DNA of 64,000 nucleotides from DASXHY01 sp035552155. Lineage in GTDB: Bacteria > Verrucomicrobiota > Verrucomicrobiia > Limisphaerales > DASXHY01. Below are positions 47,301-55,500 of this stretch, in pieces. The notes under the pieces are model-generated. The model did not search any database and was not told where the DNA came from. It saw nothing but the letters and a program-made list of their open reading frames with translations. Within the stretch, counting starts at the first letter, position 1, and each line of letters begins with the position of its first letter. The position numbers and the translations under genes were made by a program. The DNA lies in assembly GCA_035552155.1 (NCBI GenBank), contig DASZLX010000018.1, positions 248,001 through 312,000 on the forward strand, in the 5' to 3' direction.

Positions 47301-48246
47301 GAGTGACGCGCCCTACCCGGTTTCACTTTCCGATCTGGTTCCGTTCATCGATTGGTCGCCGTTTTTTCATACCTGGGAACTACGCGGTCGCTACCCGGCC
47401 ATCCTGAACCATGAGCGCCACGGCGAGGAAGCGCGAAAGCTTTTTGCTGAAGCGCAGGAATTGCTGCAGAAAATGGTCTCGGAAAAACTCATCGAGCCGC
47501 GCGGCGTTTACGGACTTTTCCCCGCGAACCGCGTCGGCGACGACGTGGAACTTTACACCGACGGTTCGCGCAAACAGGTGCTGACCACCTTCCATTTCCT
47601 GCGGCAGCAAATCGAGAAAACGGATGGCACGCCGAATTGGTGCCTCGCCGATTTTATCGCTCCGGCCTCGGGACCCCTTGATTATTTGGGCGCGTTCGCC
47701 GTCACGAGCGGCCACGGTTTGAAGGAACTGGTCGAGAAATTCAAGAAGGACAACGACGATTACAACGCCATCATGGCCGAGGCGTTGGCGGACCGGCTGG
47801 CGGAAGCTTTTGCGGAGTATCTTCACAAACGGGTGCGTGAGGAGTGGGGCTACGGCAAAAAAGAAAATCTCACCACTGAAGATTTGATCGAGGAAAAATA
47901 TCGGGGCATCCGGCCCGCCGCCGGTTACCCTGCCTGCCCCGATCACACCGAGAAGCAGACTCTGTGGAAACTACTCGATGCCGATAAGAACACGGGCATT
48001 CAACTCACTGAAAGTTTTGCCATGTGGCCGGGCAGCAGCGTGAGCGGGCTTTACTTTGCCCATCCCGAATCAAAATATTTTGCGGTGGGAAAACTGGGCC
48101 GCGATCAGTTGCTGGATTATCACCTGCGCAAAGGCATGACTTTGCAGGAAGCCGAGCGCTGGCTCGGAACCTATCTGAATTACGAACCGACGAAATCTGT
48201 GGGCGGCGATGCCGCGATCGGCTGCGCGTGCGGCGTGGCTCATTAA
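44362..48246 (+). CDS. metH: Cobalamin-dependent methionine synthase
   Basis: 1294 aa from the ATG at 44362 (MTDNTEQLKRILRERIAIIDGAMGTTI). Earlier in-frame starts give no family sequence. It transfers the methyl group from 5-methyltetrahydrofolate to homocysteine through bound cobalamin. Domain order: homocysteine-binding barrel with zinc ligands C270 (GLNCSLGPD) and C335/C336 (GGCCGN); pterin-binding barrel (IMIGERTNVAGSPKFAKLI); cap and B12-binding domains with axial ligand H799 in DVHDIGKNIVG; and the AdoMet activation domain (DWSPFFHTWEL, SFAMWPGSSVSGLYF). An extra segment near residues 976-986 (SAERRAQSDAPYP) is encoded by dispersed repeat B. Confidence 0.97.
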   Translation: MTDNTEQLKRILRERIAIIDGAMGTTIRTYGLSEADIRGERFKDAKKDLKNNGDIYSLTRPDVICDIHRRFLEAGSDIIETNTFSATSIGQSEFFVEDPREKGGRKDPAFYQGVIDNKFLNDLAGEINVQSARQCREWADRIANQTGRPRFVAGAIGPLTVSLSNSPDADDAAFRVVTFDQVKTAYKHQVRGLIEGGSDILLVETIFDSLNSKAALVAIQEVFDEDRKRLPIMISAAVGRGGETMISAQTVEAFWNAVKNVKPLAVGLNCSLGPDLMRPFLAELGEKSDAFISCYPNAGLPNPLSATGFDLQPEDMGRFLGEFAESGLLNIAGGCCGNTPEHIAAIARTLADRPPRRPKDETKFSTGAALPLRLSGSQPFTQQPGTFIMIGERTNVAGSPKFAKLIKEGKYEEAVAIARQQVENGANIIDICMDEAMIDGVAAMNRFLHLLGSEPEVAKVPFMIDSSKWEILETGLKCIQGKGIVNSISLKEGEAKFKEQARKVLRYGAAVVVMAFDEKGQADTLERKTSICQRCYEILTQEIGFAPEDIIFDPNVLTVGTGIEEHNNYAVDFIEATRWIKKNLPHAKVSGGISNISFSYRGNNVVREAMHSAFLFYAIQAGLDMGIVNAGMLEVYEEIKPELKELVEDVLLNRRPDATERLVTYGEKLKAAGAGTEAAQKKEEEEWRKGTVEYRLEHALVKGIDTYVAGDAEEARQKYGRPLSVIEGPLMAGMNVVGDLFGAGKMFLPQVVKSARVMKKAVAYLQPFMEAEKQAAAAAGKETRAQGKVILATVKGDVHDIGKNIVGVVLACNNYEVVDLGVMVPCEKILNAARDQKADIIGLSGLITPSLDEMVHVAHEMERQGLKLPLLIGGATTSKAHTAVKIAPGYTEPVVHVLDASRAVPVVSNLISAEHKPQFASQIREEYTRLRSHHAGQQQKLVLLEQARANAPKLNFDDLSKPEFIGVRALSTVSAERRAQSDAPYPVSLSDLVPFIDWSPFFHTWELRGRYPAILNHERHGEEARKLFAEAQELLQKMVSEKLIEPRGVYGLFPANRVGDDVELYTDGSRKQVLTTFHFLRQQIEKTDGTPNWCLADFIAPASGPLDYLGAFAVTSGHGLKELVEKFKKDNDDYNAIMAEALADRLAEAFAEYLHKRVREEWGYGKKENLTTEDLIEEKYRGIRPAAGYPACPDHTEKQTLWKLLDADKNTGIQLTESFAMWPGSSVSGLYFAHPESKYFAVGKLGRDQLLDYHLRKGMTLQEAERWLGTYLNYEPTKSVGGDAAIGCACGVAH
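47288..47317 (+). repeat. Repeat B, copy inside metH
   Basis: 30 bases that match the reverse complement of the intergenic element at 4108-4137 at 28 positions and 1603-1632 in sucA at 25. It encodes ERRAQSDAPY in a loop before the AdoMet activation domain, in a frame different from the sucA copy. Confidence 0.65.
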
Positions 48247-48265
48247 AGGCGGCCGCGGATAAATC

Positions 48266-49234
48266 TCAAAGGCCCTGCTTTCCGGCATCCGGAGACGCCG
48301 AGGCGGTGAACAGACGGGTGCTGAAATAACGTTCGGCGCGATCGCAAAGCATCGTGACCACGCGCGCCCGGGGGCCGAGTTCGCGGGCGACGGAAAGCGC
48401 CGCCGCGACATTCGCTCCGGAACTGATGCCAACGAGCAGGCCAAATTCGCGTTGCAGGCGCATGGTCATTGCCAGGGCGTCGGCGCTGCGAATTTTAACT
48501 TCGGAGTCAATGGACGCGTCCTTCAGCAGCGGAGGAATAAATCCATCCGCCACGCCTTCGATGAAATGGCAGCACGGCATTTCGCCGGCGAGCAGCGCGT
48601 GTTCCGCTGGCTCCATCGCAATGATACGGGCATTCGGCCAACGATGCTTGATGGCTTTGCCGCAACCGGCCAGTGTACCGCCGGTGCCGAACCCGCTTAC
48701 GAACGCATCAATCGGCCCGGCCATTTGTTGCAAAATTTCCAGGCCAGTGCCGGATTCGTGGTCCTCGACGTTCAAGGGATTCTCAAACTGGCGCGTCAAA
48801 AAATAACGCGGGTCTTTGGCGGCCATTTCGCGGGACATTTCAATGCCGGTTTGATAACGGCCGGCGCTGTCGAACAGAATCAGTTCGCCGCCGAGCTGGC
48901 GGATCAACATCCGCCGTTCCTCGCTCGCGCCGGCGGACATCAGGATGGTCACGTGATGACCCAGCGCCGCGCCGACCATGGCCAGCGCGATGCCGGTATT
49001 GCCGCTGGTGCATTCCAGGATGATCGAGTCGGGCTTGAGCAGGCCGCGTTCGCGCGCATCCGTCAGGATAGTTTTTGCCAGGCGGTCTTTGATGCTGCCG
49101 CTCGGATTGAGAAATTCACACTTGGCGTAAACGGTCACACCTTCGGGCTCAAGCCGTAGCGGCACCAGCGGCGTGTTGCCGATGAGCGACAGAACCACTT
49201 CGGAATGGAGTCCGGTGATGGTTGGCATGTTCAT
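48266..49234 (-). CDS. Cysteine synthase family PLP enzyme
   Basis: 322 aa. O-acetylserine sulfhydrylase-type enzyme, making cysteine from O-acetylserine and sulfide. The PLP lysine is K49 in PSGSIKDRLA; phosphate-binding and substrate loops are TSGNTGIALA and SGFGTGGTLAG; the C-terminal CDRAERYFSTRLF matches the GERYLST end of CysK. A start two codons later (MPTITGLH) is also possible. CysK, CysM or a cystathionine-beta-synthase-like activity cannot be separated by eye. It converges on metH with 19 bases between stops; both are sulfur amino acid genes. Confidence 0.9.
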   Translation of the reverse strand: MNMPTITGLHSEVVLSLIGNTPLVPLRLEPEGVTVYAKCEFLNPSGSIKDRLAKTILTDARERGLLKPDSIILECTSGNTGIALAMVGAALGHHVTILMSAGASEERRMLIRQLGGELILFDSAGRYQTGIEMSREMAAKDPRYFLTRQFENPLNVEDHESGTGLEILQQMAGPIDAFVSGFGTGGTLAGCGKAIKHRWPNARIIAMEPAEHALLAGEMPCCHFIEGVADGFIPPLLKDASIDSEVKIRSADALAMTMRLQREFGLLVGISSGANVAAALSVARELGPRARVVTMLCDRAERYFSTRLFTASASPDAGKQGL

Positions 49235-49401
49235 AAGAAATTCACGCCAAGCTTAGGTCTTATCGAGGATTGATGCCACGCGATAATCCAAAGAAATAAC
49301 GTCCGGGCTATTTAATAAACCGCAGATGAACTTCGGATTCATTTGCTGGACGGTGGCCCGCATTTCTTCATTTTTATTCTTGACGGACACTTAGTTGCTT
49401 A

Positions 49402-49413
49402 ACTTAATTAAGT
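49402..49413 (+). promoter_or_regulatory. Palindromic operator candidate for the ROK regulator
   Basis: acttaattaagt is a perfect 12-base palindrome inside an AT-rich stretch, eight bases before the ATG at 49422. Its position at the head of the ara operon suggests autoregulation by the ROK repressor, and it might overlap the promoter or RBS. If the regulator starts at 49443 instead, the site is 29 bases upstream. Confidence 0.5.
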
Positions 49414-49421
49414 AATCTTTT

Positions 49422-50594
49422 ATGGTAATCATCCCTTCCAAAATGGGCAGGCACAACAAGCGCGCCCTATTGGACCGGATGCTCCGGCTCGGGACGGCTT
49501 CGCGCGCGGATCTCGCCAAGTCTCTGGGACTCAGCCAGCCGACGGTCGGAAGAATCGCCGACGCGCTGATTGAGCACGGGGTTTTTGAAGAAGCGGATGA
49601 GGCGGCGCAAAATGGATCCGAGCACGCGAAAATGGGTCGCCCGGGACGGATGCTGCGATTGGCTCAATCCAAGCCCCGCTTTCTCGGGCTGCAACTGGGT
49701 TTGGGCGAAACCTATTTGTCTCCCCTGCCCCTCTGCCTGCCGGAAGAAAATGAATGGCGGGTGCGATTCCGCACTCCCGCGACGGCCAAGGAATGGTCGC
49801 AGAAACTCCGCAAAGCCGCGGCGCAATTGCCGCAAAAAAAATTCTGGGGCATCCTGGTCAGCGTTCCCGGCCTGGTGGACGAACGCACGGGAGAGATTCT
49901 TTATTCGCCGAACCTGCGGTGGACGGCGGGCACCGCTTTTTCCGCCGCCATCCGCGAGGTGTGGGGTGACCCGGTCATTCTGCTCCAGGAAGAACGCATT
50001 CTGGCGCTCGGGCATCATTCCGCCAACCCCGGGGGAGAAGATTTTCTCCTGGTGGATTTTGGCGAAGGAGTCGGCAGCGCCGTGTTGATTTCCGGCAAGC
50101 TCTATGCGCATCCGCTTCCCATCAGCGGGGAATTGGGCCACACGCCGGTCATGGGAAACCAGCGCCGATGCGGTTGCGGATCGGTGGGCTGCCTGGAAAC
50201 ACTCGCGTCCACGCGCGCGCTGCTGGACAGCTTCGCCGCCGCCCATCCCAAATCTGGAAAAACCTGGGCCGACTTCTCGGAACTGGTCGCCGTTCGCGGC
50301 ATCGAGCCATGGCTCGCCAAAACTTTGGACGCGATGGGCGCGGGAATCGCGGGCGCCTTAAACGTTCTTGGGTTGCGCCGCGTGGTCATCACTGGAACAG
50401 TGACGGAATTGCCACCGGCCGTTTTCGCGTATCTGACGGAAGTCATCGTGAGGGGCACGCTTTGGGCGCGGTTTGGCGAGTTGAAGGTTGAAAAGGCCCC
50501 GCGACGCCGCAAAGCCGGCCTCGTTGCGGCGGGGATCGATCGCTTGATTGTTCCCGATGAGGCCTCCGAAACGGCAGTCATCTCAAGAATTTAA
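49422..50594 (+). CDS. ROK-family transcriptional repressor, probable regulator of the ara operon
   Basis: 390 aa; an alternative ATG at 49443 gives MGRHNKRALLDRML. Residues about 20-60 are a winged helix-turn-helix (TASRADLAKSLGLSQPTVGRIADALIEHGVF). The rest is a ROK sugar-kinase-like fold with the zinc motif ELGHTPVMGNQRRCGCGSVGCLE. NagC/XylR-type ROK repressors release DNA on sugar binding. The phosphate loop (VDFGEGVGSAVL) lacks the canonical DxGxT of true kinases, fitting a regulator. It begins a tightly packed operon; the isomerase starts two bases after its stop. Confidence 0.92.
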   Translation: MVIIPSKMGRHNKRALLDRMLRLGTASRADLAKSLGLSQPTVGRIADALIEHGVFEEADEAAQNGSEHAKMGRPGRMLRLAQSKPRFLGLQLGLGETYLSPLPLCLPEENEWRVRFRTPATAKEWSQKLRKAAAQLPQKKFWGILVSVPGLVDERTGEILYSPNLRWTAGTAFSAAIREVWGDPVILLQEERILALGHHSANPGGEDFLLVDFGEGVGSAVLISGKLYAHPLPISGELGHTPVMGNQRRCGCGSVGCLETLASTRALLDSFAAAHPKSGKTWADFSELVAVRGIEPWLAKTLDAMGAGIAGALNVLGLRRVVITGTVTELPPAVFAYLTEVIVRGTLWARFGELKVEKAPRRRKAGLVAAGIDRLIVPDEASETAVISRI

Positions 50595-50596
50595 AC

Positions 50597-52024
50597 ATGA
50601 ACACACAAAAAATCACTCTCGGCGTCATCGTCGGCAATCGCGGCTTTTTCCCGGCGCACCTGTGCGATTCCGGGCGCAAGGAAATCCTCAAGACCCTGGA
50701 AAAGCTGGGCATCGACACGGTCATCCTGGCGACCGACGCGACGAAATTTGGAGCGGTCGAGAGCCTGGGCGACGCGCAGAAATGCGCCGATTTGTTCAAG
50801 GAAAACGCCGGCAAAATCGACGGCTTGCTGGTGACGCTGCCAAATTTCGGCGACGAGCGCGGCGTGGCCAACGCGATTCGCTGGTCCGGTTTGCGCGTGC
50901 CCGTGCTGGTTCATGCGTTTAACGATGATCCGAAATCGATGACCATTGCGCATCGCCGCGACAGTTTTTGCGGCAAGATGTCCGTTTGCAATAATCTGCG
51001 GCAATACAATTTGCCCTTCACGCTCACCCGCCTTCATACCGACACGCCCGATGGAAAAAATTTCGTTCAGGATTTGCAGGATTTCGCGGTGACGTGCCGC
51101 ACCGTCAGGGCGTTGAAAAATCTTCGCATCGGCGCGCTCGGCGCGCGGCCCACGGCGTTCAACACGGTCCGTTACAGCGAGAAGCTGCTCGAACATTCCG
51201 GCATCAGCGTCGAGACGCTGGACCTTTTTGAATTGTTCGGCTGGGTGAACAAAATGAAGGACGTGGACCTCATCGTCGAAGCCAAGCTCCAGGAAATCCA
51301 GAGATACGTGGTGGCCAAGTCCATCCCGCCGCTGGCTCTTTTGAAGATGGCAAAGTTCGGCGTGGCGGTGGACAAATGGATGCGCGAGACGCGGCTGAAT
51401 GCCACCGCCATCCAATGCTGGACGGCGATGGAGGAATTTTTCGGCGTCGTCCCCTGCACGCTGATGAGCATGATGAGCAACATGCTGATGAGCAGCGCGT
51501 GCGAGGTGGACATCATGGGCACGGTGGCGATGTACGCCATGGCGCAGGCCGGCGGCAAGCCCAGCGCGCTGGTGGATTGGAACAATAATTACGGCGAAGA
51601 TCCGGACAAGGGCGTGGTGTTCCATTGCAGCAATCTGCCCAAGGACATTTTCGTGCAAACCGGCGAAGACGCACCGGTGATGGATTACCAGGAAATCATC
51701 GCCGGGACCGTCGGCAAGGAAAACACTTACGGAACCGTGGTGGGCCGCGTGAAGGGCGGCGGCTTCACCTATTTGCGTTGCAGTACGGATGATTTCGCCG
51801 GCAAAATCACGGCTTACATTGGCGAAGGTGAAATCACGGACGACCCGTTGAAGACTTTTGGCGGCTATGGCGTGGTCCGCATTCCGAATTTCCAAAAGCT
51901 GCTGCGTTACATCTGTGAAAACGGCTTCGAGCATCACGTGGCCATCAATCCCTCGCGCATCGGCGCCGGTGTGAAGGAAGCATTAAGCAAATATCTCGGC
52001 TGGGAAATGTATCATCACAGCTAA
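50597..52024 (+). CDS. L-fucose/L-arabinose isomerase-family protein, probable L-arabinose isomerase
   Basis: 475 aa. It belongs to the fold shared by L-fucose and L-arabinose isomerases, but its sequence (LGVIVGNRGFFPAHLCDSG, ...GALGARPTAFNTVRYSEKLLE, ...GTVAMYAMAQAGGKPSALVDWNNNYG) resembles the short fucose-isomerase-like group rather than classical AraA. Between a ROK regulator and araB/araD, the expected reaction is L-arabinose to L-ribulose. This assignment rests on context. A fucose or sulfosugar isomerase role is possible for related proteins, but the kinase and epimerase next to it are ara-type. Cytoplasmic, metal-dependent in related enzymes. Confidence 0.8.
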   Translation: MNTQKITLGVIVGNRGFFPAHLCDSGRKEILKTLEKLGIDTVILATDATKFGAVESLGDAQKCADLFKENAGKIDGLLVTLPNFGDERGVANAIRWSGLRVPVLVHAFNDDPKSMTIAHRRDSFCGKMSVCNNLRQYNLPFTLTRLHTDTPDGKNFVQDLQDFAVTCRTVRALKNLRIGALGARPTAFNTVRYSEKLLEHSGISVETLDLFELFGWVNKMKDVDLIVEAKLQEIQRYVVAKSIPPLALLKMAKFGVAVDKWMRETRLNATAIQCWTAMEEFFGVVPCTLMSMMSNMLMSSACEVDIMGTVAMYAMAQAGGKPSALVDWNNNYGEDPDKGVVFHCSNLPKDIFVQTGEDAPVMDYQEIIAGTVGKENTYGTVVGRVKGGGFTYLRCSTDDFAGKITAYIGEGEITDDPLKTFGGYGVVRIPNFQKLLRYICENGFEHHVAINPSRIGAGVKEALSKYLGWEMYHHS

Positions 52025-52027
52025 CCA

Positions 52028-53707
52028 ATGACCGCCCAATACACCATCGGGCTGGATTACGGCACGAATTCCGTCCGCGCGCTGATCGTCGACGTGGCGA
52101 ACGGCGCGGAGATCGCTTCGGCCGTTTGCGAATACGCGCACGGAACGCACGGCGTGATTCTGGCGCGCGATCCCAATCTCGCCCGGCAGCATCCGGCTGA
52201 TTACGTGAAAGGTGCAGAAATCACCATCGGCGAGGCGCTGGCTTTGGCGGAGCGAAACGCACGCGGTTTCAAAGCGGAACAGGTCATTGGCATTGGCGTG
52301 GACACGACGGGCAGTACTCCATTGCCGGTGGACGCGAACGGGCGGCCGCTCGCATTTAATAAAAAATTCACGAATAATCCCGCGGCCATGGCGTGGCTTT
52401 GGAAAGACCACACTGGTGTGGCGGAAGCGGCCGAGATTACCCAACTGGCGCGAAAAATTCGCCCGCAATTTCTGGCCAAATGCGGCGGCACCTATTCGAG
52501 CGAATGGTTTTGGACCAAGATTTTGCATTGCCTTAACACCGCGCCGGATGTTTTCAAAGCCGCGCATTCCTGGATCGAGCTGGCGGACTATGTTCCGGCC
52601 ATGCTGACCGGCACGGAACATCCCAGCCGATTCATCGCGGGCGTGTGCGCGGCCGGCCACAAGGCGATGTGGAACCGCGCGTGGGGCGGTTATCCGGACC
52701 AGGAATTTCTCTCGAAGCTGGATCCGCAACTGGGCGCATTGCGGCAGCGCCTGACGACACGCTTCGCCAGCGTGGACAAAGCCGTGGGCGGTCTCACAGA
52801 GGAATGGGCGAAACGCACCGGGTTAAGCGCGGGGATTCCCGTGGCGGTCGGCGCTTTCGACGCGCATCTGGGAGCGATTGGCAGCGGCATCGCGCCCGGC
52901 GCACTCGTGAAGATAATCGGCACGAGCACCTGCGACATCGCGGTTTCCGCAAACACAAAACCGATTGCGGATGTGCCCGGTCTTTGCGGCATCGTGGACG
53001 GAAGCGTGTTGCCGGGCCATTTCGGCCTCGAAGCCGGCCAGTCGGCGGTGGGCGACATTTTTAATTGGTTCATCAATTACATCCGGCCCGGCGGTAAAGT
53101 TGGAAACCATGAGACATTGACCGGGCAGGCCGTGAAGTTGAAGCCGGGCGAATCCGGTTTGCTGGCGCTGGATTGGAACAACGGGAATCGCACTGTCCTC
53201 ATCGATCAACGATTGACGGGCTTGCTCGTGGGACAAACACTTTACACCACCCCGGCGGAGATTTACCGGGCGCTAATCGAAGCCACGGCTTTCGGGGCAT
53301 TGACCATTATCAATCGCTTTGAAGAATACGGCGTAAAGATCAATCAAATCATCAACTGCGGTGGCATTGCGGATAAAAATCCGGTGGTCATGCAAATTTA
53401 TGCGGACGTGACCGGCCGTCCGATGAAAGTGAGCCGCTCGGCGCAAACGTGCGCCCTGGGCTCGGCGATCGCCGCGGCGGTGGTGGCGGGAGCGCACAAG
53501 AATTTCAGCGCGGCGCAAAAGGCAATGACCGGTCTGAAACCGCGCGTGTTCAAACCCCGCGCCGACGCGCGCGCGGTCTATCGCGAACTTTACTCGCTCT
53601 ACCAGGATCTTCACGACGCTTTTGGCACGGAGCATTGGAACGGAAACCTTCACGGCATAATGAAACAGTTGATCGCCCTCCGCCAAAAAGCGAGGTCCAC
53701 CTCGTGA
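52028..53707 (+). CDS. araB: Ribulokinase
   Basis: 559 aa FGGY-family kinase, close to the length of characterised AraB (about 560). Phosphorylates L-ribulose with ATP. The N-terminus YTIGLDYGTNSVRALIVDVANG carries the phosphate motif, GIGVDTTGSTPLPVD is the ribulokinase-type substrate region, and GAFDAHLGAIGSG and GTSTCDIAVS belong to the ATPase core. The C-terminal half has IINCGGIADKNPVVMQIYADVTGRP. It starts three bases after the isomerase stop, so translation is probably coupled. Confidence 0.95.
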   Translation: MTAQYTIGLDYGTNSVRALIVDVANGAEIASAVCEYAHGTHGVILARDPNLARQHPADYVKGAEITIGEALALAERNARGFKAEQVIGIGVDTTGSTPLPVDANGRPLAFNKKFTNNPAAMAWLWKDHTGVAEAAEITQLARKIRPQFLAKCGGTYSSEWFWTKILHCLNTAPDVFKAAHSWIELADYVPAMLTGTEHPSRFIAGVCAAGHKAMWNRAWGGYPDQEFLSKLDPQLGALRQRLTTRFASVDKAVGGLTEEWAKRTGLSAGIPVAVGAFDAHLGAIGSGIAPGALVKIIGTSTCDIAVSANTKPIADVPGLCGIVDGSVLPGHFGLEAGQSAVGDIFNWFINYIRPGGKVGNHETLTGQAVKLKPGESGLLALDWNNGNRTVLIDQRLTGLLVGQTLYTTPAEIYRALIEATAFGALTIINRFEEYGVKINQIINCGGIADKNPVVMQIYADVTGRPMKVSRSAQTCALGSAIAAAVVAGAHKNFSAAQKAMTGLKPRVFKPRADARAVYRELYSLYQDLHDAFGTEHWNGNLHGIMKQLIALRQKARSTS

Positions 53708-53727
53708 GCGCGGCGTCCTGAAATACC

Positions 53728-54453
53728 ATGCTTGAATCTTTAAAACGCGCGGTTTGCCAGGCCAATCTCGACCTCGTGACCCGGGGTCTGGTGATTGAAA
53801 CCTGGGGCAACGTCAGCGGCATCGACCGCGAGCGCGGCCTGGTCGTCATCAAACCCAGCGGCGTGCCTTATTCCGGCATGAAACCGGCCGATATGTCCGT
53901 GGTATCGCTCGCGAACGGCCGGTTGGTTGAGGGAAAATTCAAGCCCAGTTCCGACACGGCCACGCACCTGATTCTGTACCGCGCTTTTCCAAAAATTGGC
54001 GGAGTGGCCCACACTCACAGTTTTTATGCGACCGCGTGGGCCCAGGCCGGCAAAGGAATTATTTCTTATGGAACCACGCAGGCCGATTATTGGCACGGGG
54101 ATGTGCCCTGCACGCGCCCATTGAAGCCGGGCGAAATCGAATCCGATTACGAATCCAACACCGGCCACGTGATCGTCGAGACGTTTGGAAAATTGGATCC
54201 GATGCATCATCCGGCGGTGCTGGTCGCGAGTCACGGGCCGTTCACCTGGGGCAAGGACGTGGCGGAAGCTGTTCACAATGCCGGCGTGCTGGAATTTGTT
54301 GCGCGACTGGCCAGTGAGACGCTGCGCATCAATCCACGAGTCAAGCCGATGCCGTCCGTGCTCCGCGAAAAACATTTTCTGCGCAAACATGGCCCCAACG
54401 CCAGCTACGGCCAGAAACCGACACACTCCGGTAGAAAAAACGCCCAATCATGA
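53728..54453 (+). CDS. araD: L-ribulose-5-phosphate 4-epimerase
   Basis: 241 aa class II aldolase-fold enzyme; converts L-ribulose 5-phosphate to D-xylulose 5-phosphate for the pentose phosphate pathway. Zinc ligands H95 and H97 (GVAHTHSF) and H169 (VASHGPF) are present, as are the acid residues D76 and D120 (SSDTATH, TTQADYWHGD) and a C-terminal Tyr at 227 (ASYGQK), matching AraD numbering closely. The N-terminus TWGNVSGIDRERGLVVIKPSGV is diagnostic. Its stop overlaps the ATG of the next gene (ATGA). Confidence 0.96.
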   Translation: MLESLKRAVCQANLDLVTRGLVIETWGNVSGIDRERGLVVIKPSGVPYSGMKPADMSVVSLANGRLVEGKFKPSSDTATHLILYRAFPKIGGVAHTHSFYATAWAQAGKGIISYGTTQADYWHGDVPCTRPLKPGEIESDYESNTGHVIVETFGKLDPMHHPAVLVASHGPFTWGKDVAEAVHNAGVLEFVARLASETLRINPRVKPMPSVLREKHFLRKHGPNASYGQKPTHSGRKNAQS

Positions 54454-55457
54454 AACCAGAAAAAAACATGAAACGAAATCACATTGCCATCCTCGCCTTC
54501 CTTTGCCTGGCCCTGGCTATACCGGGTTGCGGGAAAAAGGACGAAACCGCCGCCAATGGAACCGGCGGCCAGCCACAGAAAAAATTGAAGCTGGCCTTTG
54601 TGTCCAACAACTCCGCCACGTTCTGGACCATCGCCCGCGCGGGTTGCGAAGAGGCGCAAAAAGAGCTGGGCGATGTGGATGTCGATTTCCGCATTCCCCC
54701 GAGCGGGATGGCCGCGGAGCAACAACAGCTTCTGGACGACCTGCTGGTTAGAGGCGTGGACGGCGTGGCGGTCAGCCCGGTGGACCCGGCCAATCAAACC
54801 GCGCTGCTCGACAAGATTGCCAGCCAGGCGCTGCTCATCACGCAGGACAGCGATGCGCCGAACAGCAAGCGCATGTGTTACATCGGCACGGACAACACGG
54901 CGGCGGGCGTCGAGGCCGGCAAGTTAATCAAGGAAGCGCTTCCCGACGGCGGCAAGATCATGGCGTTCGTCGGCAGCATGGACGCACAGAACGCCAAGGA
55001 GCGCTTTGCCGGAATCAAACAGGAACTGCAAGGTTCCAAGATCGAGATCATCGACGTTCGCACGGATGAAACTGATAACAGCCGCGCGCAGCGCAATGCC
55101 GAGGATACGCTCGTCAAATATCCTGATGTGGCATGCCTCGTGGGACTGTGGAATTACAACGGCCCGGCCATACTCAATGCCGTCCGCGGCGTTGGAAAAA
55201 ACGGCAAAGTGAAAATCGTTTGTTTCGATGACGAAGATGAAACACTTGCCGGTATTGCGGCTGGCGATATTTATGGCACCGTCGCACAACAGCCGTTCCA
55301 GTTCGGCAAGCAGGCGATTACGCTTATGGATAAATACCTCCACGGTGACAAAACCGTCTTTCCGGCTGAAAAGAAAATTTTCGTCCCCACGATAAACGTC
55401 ACGAAAGCCAACGTAGCGGAGTTCCAAGCCAATAAGAAAAAGCTTACCGGCAAATAA
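54450..55457 (+). CDS. Sugar ABC transporter substrate-binding lipoprotein
   Basis: 335 aa. A lipoprotein signal (MKRNHIAILAFLCLALAIPGCGKKD) has its lipobox Cys in IPGC; the second in-frame ATG at 54468 is the likelier start for a compact signal, although the ATG at 54450 overlaps the araD stop by four bases. The rest is a ribose/galactose-type periplasmic binding protein (KLAFVSNNSATFWTIARAGCEEAQKEL, GVDGVAVSPVDPANQTALLD, TVAQQPFQFGKQAITLMDKYL). It captures the imported pentose, probably L-arabinose, in the periplasm. Confidence 0.93.
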   Translation: MKPEKNMKRNHIAILAFLCLALAIPGCGKKDETAANGTGGQPQKKLKLAFVSNNSATFWTIARAGCEEAQKELGDVDVDFRIPPSGMAAEQQQLLDDLLVRGVDGVAVSPVDPANQTALLDKIASQALLITQDSDAPNSKRMCYIGTDNTAAGVEAGKLIKEALPDGGKIMAFVGSMDAQNAKERFAGIKQELQGSKIEIIDVRTDETDNSRAQRNAEDTLVKYPDVACLVGLWNYNGPAILNAVRGVGKNGKVKIVCFDDEDETLAGIAAGDIYGTVAQQPFQFGKQAITLMDKYLHGDKTVFPAEKKIFVPTINVTKANVAEFQANKKKLTGK

Positions 55458-55500
55458 GGGACAGTCTCAAAGAGATTCAAGCCTCTTCTGAACCAATCTT

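Noticed and set aside
50597..54453. Reading the operon as L-fucose catabolism
   Set aside because: The kinase and the class II aldolase-fold enzyme match AraB and AraD (with D76, H95, H97 and D120), not fuculokinase and fuculose-phosphate aldolase.
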